From positions 1 through 6,356 of the forward strand of contig CANFNN010000175.1 of assembly GCA_947448095.1 (NCBI GenBank): a stretch of DNA of 6,356 nucleotides, given 5' to 3'. The translations under genes were made by a program, and so were the position numbers. Under the pieces are notes generated by a model that did no database searches, had not been told where the DNA came from, and was given only the letters and a program-made list of their open reading frames with translations. The DNA is from Bacteriovoracaceae bacterium (GTDB lineage Bacteria; Bdellovibrionota; Bacteriovoracia; Bacteriovoracales; Bacteriovoracaceae). Below are positions 1 to 5,894 of the stretch, one piece after another; positions within the stretch are counted from its first letter, which is position 1, and each line of letters starts with the position of its first letter.

Positions 1-1329
1 GATTGGCTGACTCCAACTGCAGTGGATGCACAGAGTGGGGCGAGAGAGACGCCCGAGTTTCATCAGCGGATTGACCAGCTTTCAAATTCTGAACTGACCT
101 CGGGAAATAGCTTTGATCCTTTTTTAGATCAAGAGGTTCTTCCCCGCATTGTGAGTCTAGTGAAAAAGTCAAAGACCACTCTGTGGGCGAGTGCCCTGCT
201 TTTTTCTTGTGATGCGAGTACCAAGCCTCTGGTTGATGCCTTAATTGAGCGCGCCAAGGCCGGAGTGGATGTGCGGGTGATGGTTGACCGGACTTTACAG
301 CTCATGCAAAAAAATAACTGTAAAAAAGAATTTTCAGGTCAAGGCATCAAACTCATCTTGGTTCCAGGAATGATCCTCAAGGGCTCGGCACTTCACGTGA
401 AGCTATGGATGAGGGATTTAGAAGAGGGGATTTTCTTAGGTGCGAATCTCATTGATATCCAGGTTCAGGCAACAGGTTTTAATTTTCTCTTTCATGACTC
501 GGGAATGAATATTAAAGGGCCTTCAGTCACAGATATGGCCCAGCGGTTTTTAGAGATTTGGAATCTCTACACTAAGAATACTCAGCAGATTGGTTCTAGT
601 GTGAGTGAAAGAATCTCTTTGAAACTTGCGGCAGAAAGAACTGCTGGCCTGAGGGGAGCTGATCAATACTTGCGCTGGTTTCAATTGCCTAAAAACGAGC
701 GCCCAAAGGGATTGTGCCGAGTGGTAACTCAAGAGCGCCACTTAGGTCGAGAGCGCGTTTCACAAACGGTCGGTGAATACATCAAGACTGCTCAAAGCCG
801 CATTTGGCTTACCTCTGTGCGCCGAGATTTTCATCAAACTCTTGATCATCCAGAAATTGGTTATAATCAAATTTTGATTGATACATTCAGTAAGGCCAAA
901 GACGAGGGTGTGCGAGTAGAGATGATGTTCAATGCCGCGGTTAATCCTTACTCTGTTTATTCAGTGCCTAATACGGGTCTTCCTGCTCGCAAATTTGGTC
1001 TCAAAGACCGGCTGATGCAGATGCATCTCAATCACTCAACCGATAAGGCCCTGCGTGATGGGGCGGATTTTTTTGAAAAGACAAATCTCAAGGCCCCACT
1101 TTTTCGGGCCTGGTCGTATTTTAGTTATTCGCACATGAAAAATATCATGATTGATGAGGATGTGGTGATCACGGGAAGCTATAATCCGCTGGACGAGAGA
1201 TCCACGGATGATGCTGAGATTGCTCTGTTTTGTCAGGACAAGGAATTAAGCACTAAATACTCTCAATCATTTTCCAGAGATTTAGTGAACAGTATTCCTT
1301 ATCCTTTGAAGTCTCAGATCACGAAATAA
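1..1329 (+). CDS. Phospholipase D-superfamily protein with two HKD motifs (5' end missing)
   Basis: The protein belongs to the phospholipase D / cardiolipin synthase-like superfamily, whose members cleave or transfer phosphodiester bonds through a phospho-histidine intermediate. Two HxKxxxxD motifs are visible. Counting from the GTG at 22, the first is H125-K127-D132 (HVKLWMRD), followed by GANLID. The second is H371-K373-D378 (HMKNIMID), followed by GSYNPLDERSTDDAE, which resembles the usual GSxN...E block. Both catalytic halves therefore look intact. The frame is open from base 1 (DWLTPTAV...) with no stop before the GTG at 22, and no Shine-Dalgarno (SD) sequence precedes that GTG. I therefore take 22 as an internal codon and the true start, perhaps with a signal peptide, as lying left of the window. 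The gene ends with TAA one base from the end of the convergent symporter gene. The substrate cannot be read from the sequence. A membrane phospholipid is the family default; a nuclease is less likely because nucleases usually have a single HKD motif. Confidence 0.88.
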   Translation, partial: DWLTPTAVDAQSGARETPEFHQRIDQLSNSELTSGNSFDPFLDQEVLPRIVSLVKKSKTTLWASALLFSCDASTKPLVDALIERAKAGVDVRVMVDRTLQLMQKNNCKKEFSGQGIKLILVPGMILKGSALHVKLWMRDLEEGIFLGANLIDIQVQATGFNFLFHDSGMNIKGPSVTDMAQRFLEIWNLYTKNTQQIGSSVSERISLKLAAERTAGLRGADQYLRWFQLPKNERPKGLCRVVTQERHLGRERVSQTVGEYIKTAQSRIWLTSVRRDFHQTLDHPEIGYNQILIDTFSKAKDEGVRVEMMFNAAVNPYSVYSVPNTGLPARKFGLKDRLMQMHLNHSTDKALRDGADFFEKTNLKAPLFRAWSYFSYSHMKNIMIDEDVVITGSYNPLDERSTDDAEIALFCQDKELSTKYSQSFSRDLVNSIPYPLKSQITK

Positions 1330-1330
1330 T

Positions 1331-2626
1331 TTAAACAAGGGCCTGATCTTTCGATTCCATCACCAGATGCGTTTTCTTATCATCCACAAGTGCTGCAATC
1401 ACCAGATCTCCACTCACGTTCAGCGTGGTTCGGCACATGTCTAAGAAGCGGTCCACACCAAGAATGAGTGCAATGCCTTCGCCAGGAATTCCCACACCGT
1501 TCATGATGATCATAATCATCGGAAGCGAGCCTCCGGGAACTCCGGCGGTACCAATTCCTGCGATGATGCACATTAAGACCACTTGAAACTGCTGAGCAAG
1601 CGAAAGATCCACGCCAAATACTTGGGCCAAAAATAAAACCGTGACCCCTTCAAACAGGGCCGTTCCGTTTTGATTTGCGGTAGCACCTACTGTCAAAACA
1701 AAGCGCGAGATCGCTGGAGTCAGTCCCAGTTTATGTTCCGCGGTTTCAATTGATTTAGGCAGACAAGCGTTTGAGGAAGAAGTTGAGAAAGCGTAGAGCA
1801 TGACTTCTTTCGAGTCAGAGAAAAATTTCCAAGGTGAGCGTTTTGCAATAAATTTCAGCATCAGTGAATAAACCACGAACTGCTGAATCAAAAGTCCTGC
1901 TACTACCACCGCTGTGAAATAAAACAGGGATTCAAAAATTGAGAGGCCAAATTTAAAGGCAGTGTTAAACACAATCCCAAAAACTGCATAAGGGGCAATC
2001 TTCATGGCAAACTCAACAATCTTGAGCGAGGCCTGAAAGATTTCATCAAAGATCGCCATGATCTTCAGTTCTTGAACTCCCTCAGTCGTTTTTTGATAGA
2101 GAAAAAAGGCATAACCAAAAAAGAGCGCGCAAAACATAAGAGCGAGCATTTCGCCGTCGAGAGCTTTTACCGCTGCTTCAAAAGGATTTTTAGGAATGAC
2201 TTCTACAATCGCCTGAGCAAAAGTTTTTGCACTCTTAGCATTCGAGGAAATCGTATCCACGTTTGATTGAGAAATCGCTAGCAGCGAAGTATCCACTTTA
2301 AAGCCTTCACCAGGCCTAAAGAAATTCACCAAAGCAATTCCGATTAAGACCGAAAAAGTGGAAGCGATAATCGTATAAAAAAGAGTTTTACTGGCGACCT
2401 TTCCCACCCCTTGGTGTTTTGCAAGATCAAACACACCTAAGACCAGTGCCGAGAAGACCATGGGCACAACTACCATGAAGAGCAGACGCAAAAAGATTTG
2501 GCCCGTTGGTACCATCAGGTATTCATTAATGCCGGCCACCCAAGTCACATCCTGATAAGAATGCGCAATAGTTCCTAACACGATACCGGCGATTAAACCC
2601 AAGAGAAGCTTATAGTGGTTCTTCAT
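1331..2626 (-). CDS. Dicarboxylate/amino acid:cation symporter (DAACS/SDF family, GltP/GltT/DctA-like)
   Basis: This inner-membrane secondary transporter of 431 residues has the usual family length. It takes up acidic amino acids or C4-dicarboxylates with Na+ or H+. Several hydrophobic helices lie in the N-terminal half. The serine-rich re-entrant loop HP1 is STSSSNACLP (281-290). The TM7 motif, usually NMDGT, reads NQNGT (318-322). HP2 is the glycine-rich GIGTAGVPGGSLP. The TM8 signature VDRFLDMCRTTLNVSGD keeps D392, D396, R399, T400, N403 and D407, which match D390, D394, R397, T398, N401 and D405 of the archaeal homologue GltPh. R399 suggests a substrate with a side-chain carboxylate. The GltPh cation ligand D312 is replaced here by N320. 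The ATG start is well supported: an AGGAG SD (2632-2636) lies 5 nt upstream. The gene is monocistronic, and its stop lies 1 nt from that of the convergent phospholipase-like gene. Substrate and coupling ion are inferred. Confidence 0.93.
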   Translation of the reverse strand: MKNHYKLLLGLIAGIVLGTIAHSYQDVTWVAGINEYLMVPTGQIFLRLLFMVVVPMVFSALVLGVFDLAKHQGVGKVASKTLFYTIIASTFSVLIGIALVNFFRPGEGFKVDTSLLAISQSNVDTISSNAKSAKTFAQAIVEVIPKNPFEAAVKALDGEMLALMFCALFFGYAFFLYQKTTEGVQELKIMAIFDEIFQASLKIVEFAMKIAPYAVFGIVFNTAFKFGLSIFESLFYFTAVVVAGLLIQQFVVYSLMLKFIAKRSPWKFFSDSKEVMLYAFSTSSSNACLPKSIETAEHKLGLTPAISRFVLTVGATANQNGTALFEGVTVLFLAQVFGVDLSLAQQFQVVLMCIIAGIGTAGVPGGSLPMIMIIMNGVGIPGEGIALILGVDRFLDMCRTTLNVSGDLVIAALVDDKKTHLVMESKDQALV

Positions 2627-2655
2627 TCTGACTCCTAAAATAGTGCACTGGTTTA

Positions 2656-2684
2656 ATCATAGGTGTTTTTGTCTAACTTGAGAA
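2656..2684 (-). promoter_or_regulatory. Candidate sigma70-type promoter of the symporter gene
   Basis: On the minus strand, TTCTCA (2684-2679, 4/6 match to TTGACA) and TATGAT (2661-2656, 5/6 match to TATAAT) are separated by exactly 17 bp. The predicted start near 2649 gives a leader of about 23 nt containing the AGGAG SD. This is a match by eye only. Confidence 0.5.
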
Positions 2685-2689
2685 AGTTA
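2674..2689. repeat. Inverted repeat over the symporter -35 region (possible operator)
   Basis: TAACTT-GAGA-AAGTTA is a perfect 6-bp inverted repeat with a 4-nt spacer. It covers the candidate -35 element of the symporter promoter, where a repressor would be expected to bind. It is short and AT-rich, so chance is a real alternative. Confidence 0.3.
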
Positions 2690-2702
2690 AATAGTTTCCC
2701 AC

Positions 2703-2771
2703 TTGATGGGGGACAGCTTGCTCTCTGAAAAAGAAGGGGTATTGTCTTGTGAGACGATTGATGGGGGCCAG
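2703..2771 (+). repeat. Two near-identical 14-bp direct repeats upstream of the LON-domain gene
   Basis: TTGATGGGGGACAG (2703-2716) and TTGATGGGGGCCAG (2758-2771) differ at one base and begin 55 bp apart. They flank the candidate LON-gene promoter, and the second copy runs into the SD sequence. They could be paired regulator sites or a remnant of a local duplication; no regulator is recognisable. Confidence 0.5.
2718..2745 (+). promoter_or_regulatory. Weak candidate promoter of the LON-domain gene
   Basis: TTGCTC (2718-2723) and TATTGT (2740-2745), each 4/6 to the sigma70 consensus, are spaced by 16 bp. They would give a leader of about 28 nt before the ATG at 2780. The match is modest, so another promoter in this 153-bp gap is possible. 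Confidence 0.3.
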
Positions 2772-2779
2772 GACATCAT

Positions 2780-3394
2780 ATGGATAATAAAGTTTTTCTC
2801 TTTCCACTAAATAATTCCCTACTGTTTAGGAAGGTTGCTCTTCCGTATCACATCTTTGAATCCCGCTACCGCCGGATGGTCAAAGATGCGATGGATAAAC
2901 AAATTCCCATCGCCGTGGTGCCTATGAATTCGGACAGTGATTACGAGGGAGAGGTTTGTATTGCGGGAATCCCGCATATTCTCACCACCTATCCCGATGG
3001 ACGAATGGATATCTACATCACGGGGTCCGTGAAATGCCGGCTGACTGAATTTCAGACGGAAAATCCTTATATGGTCTATGAGTACCGGCCGATTGAGGAG
3101 AACCTGTTTGTGGATCAGACGGTTGAGTATGAAATTGAAAGTCTTCGCAGTCTGCTTGAGAAGTGGGCGAGTCATTTTCTTCAAGATCCGATGCAAAGGT
3201 TGAATTTTTCCCACACGCTGGAGGATCCAGAAATACTGGTAAATTACTGCGCTGTGTTCTTATTGGATGAAATCGACTTGAAAAAAGACGTGATGGAAGC
3301 AGACAGCATGCGAAAAAAAATCCAGATACTGCTTAAGGCCGTTGGCCCAAAGGAGATTCCCCTCGGGCCATTCTTGCCAACGCTAAGATTCTAA
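2780..3394 (+). CDS. Stand-alone LON substrate-binding domain protein
   Basis: The 204-residue protein resembles the N-terminal substrate-binding domain of Lon protease (Pfam family PF02190). The start VFLFPLNNSLLF (5-16), then ALPYHIFESRYRRMVKDA (20-37) and IAVVPM (44-49), match the family pattern of an LFPL strand followed by a PL.IFE.RYR..V helix. A helical C-terminal half follows. There is no room for the AAA+ ATPase or the Ser-Lys protease of full-length Lon, and the reading frame shows neither. It is probably cytoplasmic, since no signal peptide or membrane helix is seen. Single-domain versions are widespread in bacteria, but their role is poorly defined; binding unfolded or client proteins is inferred from the Lon domain. 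The ATG at 2780 is chosen because AGGA (2770-2773) lies 6 nt upstream; the ATG at 2761 is out of frame. Its TAA directly abuts the stop of the convergent small gene. Confidence 0.88.
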   Translation: MDNKVFLFPLNNSLLFRKVALPYHIFESRYRRMVKDAMDKQIPIAVVPMNSDSDYEGEVCIAGIPHILTTYPDGRMDIYITGSVKCRLTEFQTENPYMVYEYRPIEENLFVDQTVEYEIESLRSLLEKWASHFLQDPMQRLNFSHTLEDPEILVNYCAVFLLDEIDLKKDVMEADSMRKKIQILLKAVGPKEIPLGPFLPTLRF

Positions 3395-3511
3395 TTACTT
3401 TTTCTTCTTTGCCTTCGCAACAGCAATTTTTTCTTTGATTTTAGCTTTTTTCTTAGCTTGACCCTTGCGCTGAAGCATTTTTACCGCTTGGCTCTTTCTA
3501 CCGAAACCCAT
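3395..3511 (-). CDS. Small, very basic lysine-rich protein (38 residues), function unknown
   Basis: Reading from ATG (3511-3509) to TAA (3397-3395) gives 38 residues, beginning MGFGRKSQAVKMLQRKGQAK and ending AVAKAKKKK. It has 14 Lys, 2 Arg, one Glu and no Asp, a net charge of about +15, and no aromatic residue except Phe3. Residues 7-35 are likely helical (Ala/Lys/Gln/Ile). I do not recognise the family. The composition suits binding to RNA, the ribosome or DNA, which is inference. Support for a real gene: an AAGGA SD (3523-3519) with a 7-nt spacer, a promoter TTGTCA-17 bp-TACAAT just upstream giving a leader of about 22 nt, and a stop codon that abuts but does not overlap the LON-gene stop. 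Without this gene the 227-bp gap between its neighbours would be unusually large for this compact window. Confidence 0.75.
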   Translation of the reverse strand: MGFGRKSQAVKMLQRKGQAKKKAKIKEKIAVAKAKKKK

Positions 3512-3518
3512 TGTCCCA

Positions 3519-3523
3519 TCCTT
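3519..3523 (-). promoter_or_regulatory. Shine-Dalgarno of the small lysine-rich gene
   Basis: AAGGA on the minus strand lies 7 nt before the ATG at 3511. It fixes the start and is one of the main reasons for calling this short frame a gene. Confidence 0.7.
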
Positions 3524-3540
3524 CTTTAAAGTTGTTTTTC

Positions 3541-3569
3541 ATTGTAAAGAGTTCCGGCCTGAATGACAA
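3541..3569 (-). promoter_or_regulatory. Near-consensus sigma70-type promoter of the small lysine-rich gene
   Basis: On the minus strand, TTGTCA (3569-3564, 5/6) and TACAAT (3546-3541, 5/6) are separated by exactly 17 bp. Transcription would start near 3534, about 22 nt before the ATG. It is the best promoter match found in the window and suggests high expression of the small gene. Confidence 0.65.
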
Positions 3570-3621
3570 TGGGAAGGCGATTTTATCCAATAATTAATAA
3601 ACCCCCATCTTAGGAGACTTT

Positions 3622-4200
3622 ATGAAGATACTTCTCTCTGTCGCAGTTTTAGGACTGACTTTTTCAGCTTTTGCGAAACCGCAAATCTGCTCATTTGATT
3701 ACCAAAAAGAAGGCTCAACTCTCAGCTGGACTGCCTTCAAAACTCCTAAAAAAGTGGGCGTTGGTGCTAAGTTCTCTGACTTTTTGATCACTGCTAAAAA
3801 TGCCAAATCAACCGATGATCTTTTGGCGTCTGCATCTTTTGAGGTCAATTCTCAATCGATCGATTCAGGTGATAAAGGGCGTGACATGAAGATTGCTCAG
3901 TTTTTCTTCAAAAACATGCTTAAAGGTACAAAAATTTCAGGCAAAGTTCTGAAAGTTTCTAATAACGTGGCCGATGTTGAAATGACGATGAACGGTACGA
4001 CAAAAGTCATTTCTATGACGAGTAAATTTGACGAAGCTTCAAGCAAGTTAATCGTTAAAGGTGCTCTTGATGTTTTAGAATTTGGGATGAAAGACAATCT
4101 GGCGGCACTTACGAAAGCTTGTTTTGAAAAACATGAAGGTGTTACTTGGCCAAATGTTGATCTTGAACTTTCTGCATCTGTTAAGAAATCTTGTAAATAA
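3622..4200 (+). CDS. YceI-like secreted/periplasmic protein
   Basis: The 192-residue protein starts with a typical signal peptide: MKILL, a hydrophobic core, and a probable cleavage after AFA at residue 18. The rest resembles the YceI family of periplasmic beta-barrel lipocalin-like proteins, some of which bind isoprenoid lipids. Seen are GSTLSWTAFKTPKKVGVGAKF (31-51), the pattern SFEVNSQSIDSGDKGRDMKI (72-91) followed by AQFFF, then strands ending in a C-terminal LELSASVKKS stretch. This order and size fit the family. Cysteines lie at 23, 167 and 191; C23 and C191 sit near the two ends of the mature protein and could form a disulfide. The start is fixed by AGGAG (3612-3616) 5 nt before the ATG. 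The gene stands alone, with a strong terminator directly after it. Its ligand is unknown. No convincing -35/-10 pair was found in the 110-bp upstream gap. Confidence 0.85.
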   Translation: MKILLSVAVLGLTFSAFAKPQICSFDYQKEGSTLSWTAFKTPKKVGVGAKFSDFLITAKNAKSTDDLLASASFEVNSQSIDSGDKGRDMKIAQFFFKNMLKGTKISGKVLKVSNNVADVEMTMNGTTKVISMTSKFDEASSKLIVKGALDVLEFGMKDNLAALTKACFEKHEGVTWPNVDLELSASVKKSCK

Positions 4201-4211
4201 TCTGATATTTT

Positions 4212-4247
4212 TAGAGGGATGAACTAGTTCATCCCTCTATTTTCTTT
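4212..4247 (+). terminator. Rho-independent terminator of the YceI gene, built on a 28-bp perfect palindrome
   Basis: Bases 4212-4239 form a perfect palindrome. The left arm is TAGAGGGATGAAC, and the centre CTAG is itself self-complementary. As RNA it gives a stem of roughly 12 bp closing on a small loop, followed by TTTTCTTT (4240-4247), a proper U-tract for plus-strand transcription. Read on the minus strand, the hairpin is followed by A-rich sequence, so it should not act as a classical terminator for the convergent glycosyltransferase gene. The stop codon of that gene (TAG, 4226-4224) lies within the hairpin centre. Confidence 0.88.
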
Positions 4248-5312
4248 GACGAAGTATTTCGCTTTCACTTTCTCACTCAACCACCACGCAAATGTTCCGA
4301 GCCACACAATACACGCCAGGGGATGAAGGACAATTGATTTCCAAGACTCTTGAAAAACAATTTTTGAGAAGAAGCGGTAAAGAATTAGTAAAAAGAAACT
4401 GGCGATCGACCAGAATGGGTGAGTGAATAGACAGATCACCGGAAACGACCACAAAAATAGTGCCGTCAGATAGAGCCAAAACCCCATTTTGTCCCGTTTG
4501 TTCCAAAGTTCATCCCACTTGTCTTTTAACTGAAGGATTTGAACTTTTAAATCTTCTGGGTAAAAGCGCAGTAAGTGTTTTTCACCAAAAGCTAAATGAT
4601 ATGTCTTACCTTGCTCATCCCATTGACGGGAGATGGCCTCTTTCCAAGTCGAAATACGAACTGACTTGAAATCAATTTCTTTAAATGTTTTAAGACTCAT
4701 CGCCATCCAGCCTTGAGAAATACTCAAAAGTGGATGAGTGAGATTACGGCGCCATTTTCTAAAACCAAAAAATGAAGTAAAGGCCAGTGTGGGATTTAAA
4801 ACTGAAATCGCTTCGCCCACGACATTAAATTTCGCCGTTTGCGGTACCACAAAATAAGAGCTTTCTTTTTCAATCACTGTTTTCGCAATGGAGAGAAAAG
4901 CATGCTCAGTAGGAACCAATTCCGCGTCGCCGATGATCACGACTTCGGCCTGAATTTTTGGCGCCATCTGATCCAGCATCCAAGGAATCGGATCCACATG
5001 GCTTGGACGCATCGGAAAGCTATGGATTTCAAGATAAGGAATATTTTTTCTCAGTTCTTGCCAGTCATTGAGTGAGGCGTGATGGCCATCAATTAGCACA
5101 TGAACTTTGAGTTGCCCTGAGCCTAGTTGAAAAGTACTGATGGATTTTTGCCAGGCCTCGAGAAAGAATTCGGTCGTGGGTGTGACCGGGATAATGAGCT
5201 CAATATTGCCCTTAAACTGATCGTCTTTAGAAAGCTGCTTTCCAAGTAGAGCATTCTTTACCAAAGTATAAATCATGATGGACGTGAGTCCCAGGGCAAT
5301 AAGACCTAACAT
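4224..5312 (-). CDS. Membrane-anchored family-2-like glycosyltransferase (divergent)
   Basis: The 362-residue protein has an N-terminal membrane helix (about 2-20), a GT-A-like domain, and three C-terminal hydrophobic helices (about 278-297, 299-317 and 327-346). GT2-like features in order are the first strand IELIIPVTP (37-45), VHVLIDG (70-76), and VVIIGDAELVP (124-134), where G128-D129-A130-E131 takes the place of the DxD metal site. SQGWMAMSLKTFKEIDF (199-215) sits where GT2 enzymes have their acceptor-loop block. The later ED catalytic pair is not evident; the region reads TWKEAISRQWDEQGK. The QxxRW motif is at best degenerate. Transfer of a sugar to a membrane lipid is the family expectation, but the active site is altered and activity is uncertain. 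Start: AAGG (5323-5320) lies 7 nt before the ATG. The stop codon lies inside the YceI terminator hairpin, so the last codons are palindromic. Confidence 0.75.
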   Translation of the reverse strand: MLGLIALGLTSIMIYTLVKNALLGKQLSKDDQFKGNIELIIPVTPTTEFFLEAWQKSISTFQLGSGQLKVHVLIDGHHASLNDWQELRKNIPYLEIHSFPMRPSHVDPIPWMLDQMAPKIQAEVVIIGDAELVPTEHAFLSIAKTVIEKESSYFVVPQTAKFNVVGEAISVLNPTLAFTSFFGFRKWRRNLTHPLLSISQGWMAMSLKTFKEIDFKSVRISTWKEAISRQWDEQGKTYHLAFGEKHLLRFYPEDLKVQILQLKDKWDELWNKRDKMGFWLYLTALFLWSFPVICLFTHPFWSIASFFLLILYRFFSKIVFQESWKSIVLHPLACIVWLGTFAWWLSEKVKAKYFVKENRGMN

Positions 5313-5338
5313 GCCGTCGCCTTTTTAAAACAGTTTCG

Positions 5339-5375
5339 ATAAGATTATCTTATGAATAAACGACAACATATGCAA
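5339..5375. promoter_or_regulatory. Palindromic bidirectional promoter candidate between the glycosyltransferase and SpoU genes
   Basis: ATAAGAT-T-ATCTTAT (5339-5353) is a perfect 15-bp palindrome in a 39-bp head-to-head gap. It offers TAAGAT as a -10 element on both strands (5340-5345 on plus, 5352-5347 on minus). On the minus strand, TTGCAT (5375-5370) lies exactly 17 bp upstream, giving a transcript for the glycosyltransferase with a leader of about 28 nt. On the plus strand no good -35 is seen, and transcription would start at or next to the ATG at 5352. Confidence 0.45.
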
Positions 5376-5894
5376 AAGACTTTTGAGCGCCAGCGGCTGC
5401 TCAATAAGGTTCTGGCCACTCCTGGACCTTTTCCCTACGTTTTAATCCTGGATCATCTAAAAGTGGACTTTAATATTGGTAAAATTATTCGCTCTGCTGA
5501 AGCTTTTGGGGCGCGGGCGATTGATGTAGTGGGAACCATTTATTTTGATCCCATGCCGGCCAAGGGCTGCATGAAAAGGGTTCCGTGGGTCATGCGGAGT
5601 ACTTTTATTGAAAGCTTTCAGCATTATCAGGCGCAGGGTTACACCTTTTATGCTTTTGATGCCAATGCTCCGGTGGGACTGCATGAAGAGACTTTTCCTG
5701 ATAAATCGGCTTTTATTTTAGGTCATGAAGGGTTTGGATTTTCGTTCAAAAAAGAAGACTATCCTCAGATCAAATACATCAAAATTCCGCAATTCGGTTT
5801 GGTGGAGAGTTTAAACGTCTCAGTGGCTGCTTCAATTGTGATGTATGAATTTACCCGCAGCCGAGGATTTAATCCTCCAGCAGAGTCCCTTTAA
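5352..5894 (+). CDS. SpoU/TrmH-family RNA 2'-O-ribose methyltransferase
   Basis: The 180-residue protein carries the three signature blocks of the SPOUT (SpoU) fold, which binds S-adenosylmethionine in a C-terminal trefoil knot and methylates a ribose 2'-OH in tRNA or rRNA. Motif 1 is NIGKIIRSAEAFGA (41-54) with N41 and the likely catalytic R47. Motif 2 is ILGHEGFG (122-129), where His replaces the usual Ser or Asn before E126. Motif 3 is IPQFGLVESLNVSVAA (145-160) with E152, S153 and N155. It lacks the L30e-like N-terminal domain of RlmB and is shorter than TrmH, so its RNA target cannot be assigned. An in-frame TAA at 5340 limits the start to the ATG at 5352 or 5370. Neither has a clear SD, so leaderless translation from 5352 is possible. 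The 3' end overlaps the convergent haem A synthase gene by 26 nt. Confidence 0.9.
   Translation: MNKRQHMQKTFERQRLLNKVLATPGPFPYVLILDHLKVDFNIGKIIRSAEAFGARAIDVVGTIYFDPMPAKGCMKRVPWVMRSTFIESFQHYQAQGYTFYAFDANAPVGLHEETFPDKSAFILGHEGFGFSFKKEDYPQIKYIKIPQFGLVESLNVSVAASIVMYEFTRSRGFNPPAESL

Noticed and set aside
22..24. GTG as start of the phospholipase D-like gene
   Set aside because: The frame is open to base 1 and no SD precedes the GTG. It is more likely an internal valine codon of a gene cut by the window edge.
1330..1380. Possible terminator between the phospholipase-like and symporter genes
   Set aside because: No stem-loop with a T-tract is visible on either strand at this 1-nt junction.
1380..1571. 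63-codon minus-strand frame inside the symporter gene
   Set aside because: It is a frame-shifted shadow of the conserved symporter C-terminal region, rich in His/Arg/Trp and without its own SD.
2819..3214. 131-codon open frame on the minus strand within the LON-domain gene
   Set aside because: The plus frame has clear LON-family conservation and a proper SD. The antisense translation has no recognisable domain and lies wholly inside the gene.
3563..3599. Plus-strand promoter for the YceI gene (ATGACA with TATCCA, TAATTA or TTAATA)
   Set aside because: No -35/-10 pair has both an acceptable match and 16-18 bp spacing. A promoter must exist in or near this gap, but I cannot place it.
4839..5075. 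78-codon plus-strand frame inside the glycosyltransferase gene
   Set aside because: It is an antisense shadow with no SD and no recognisable protein features.
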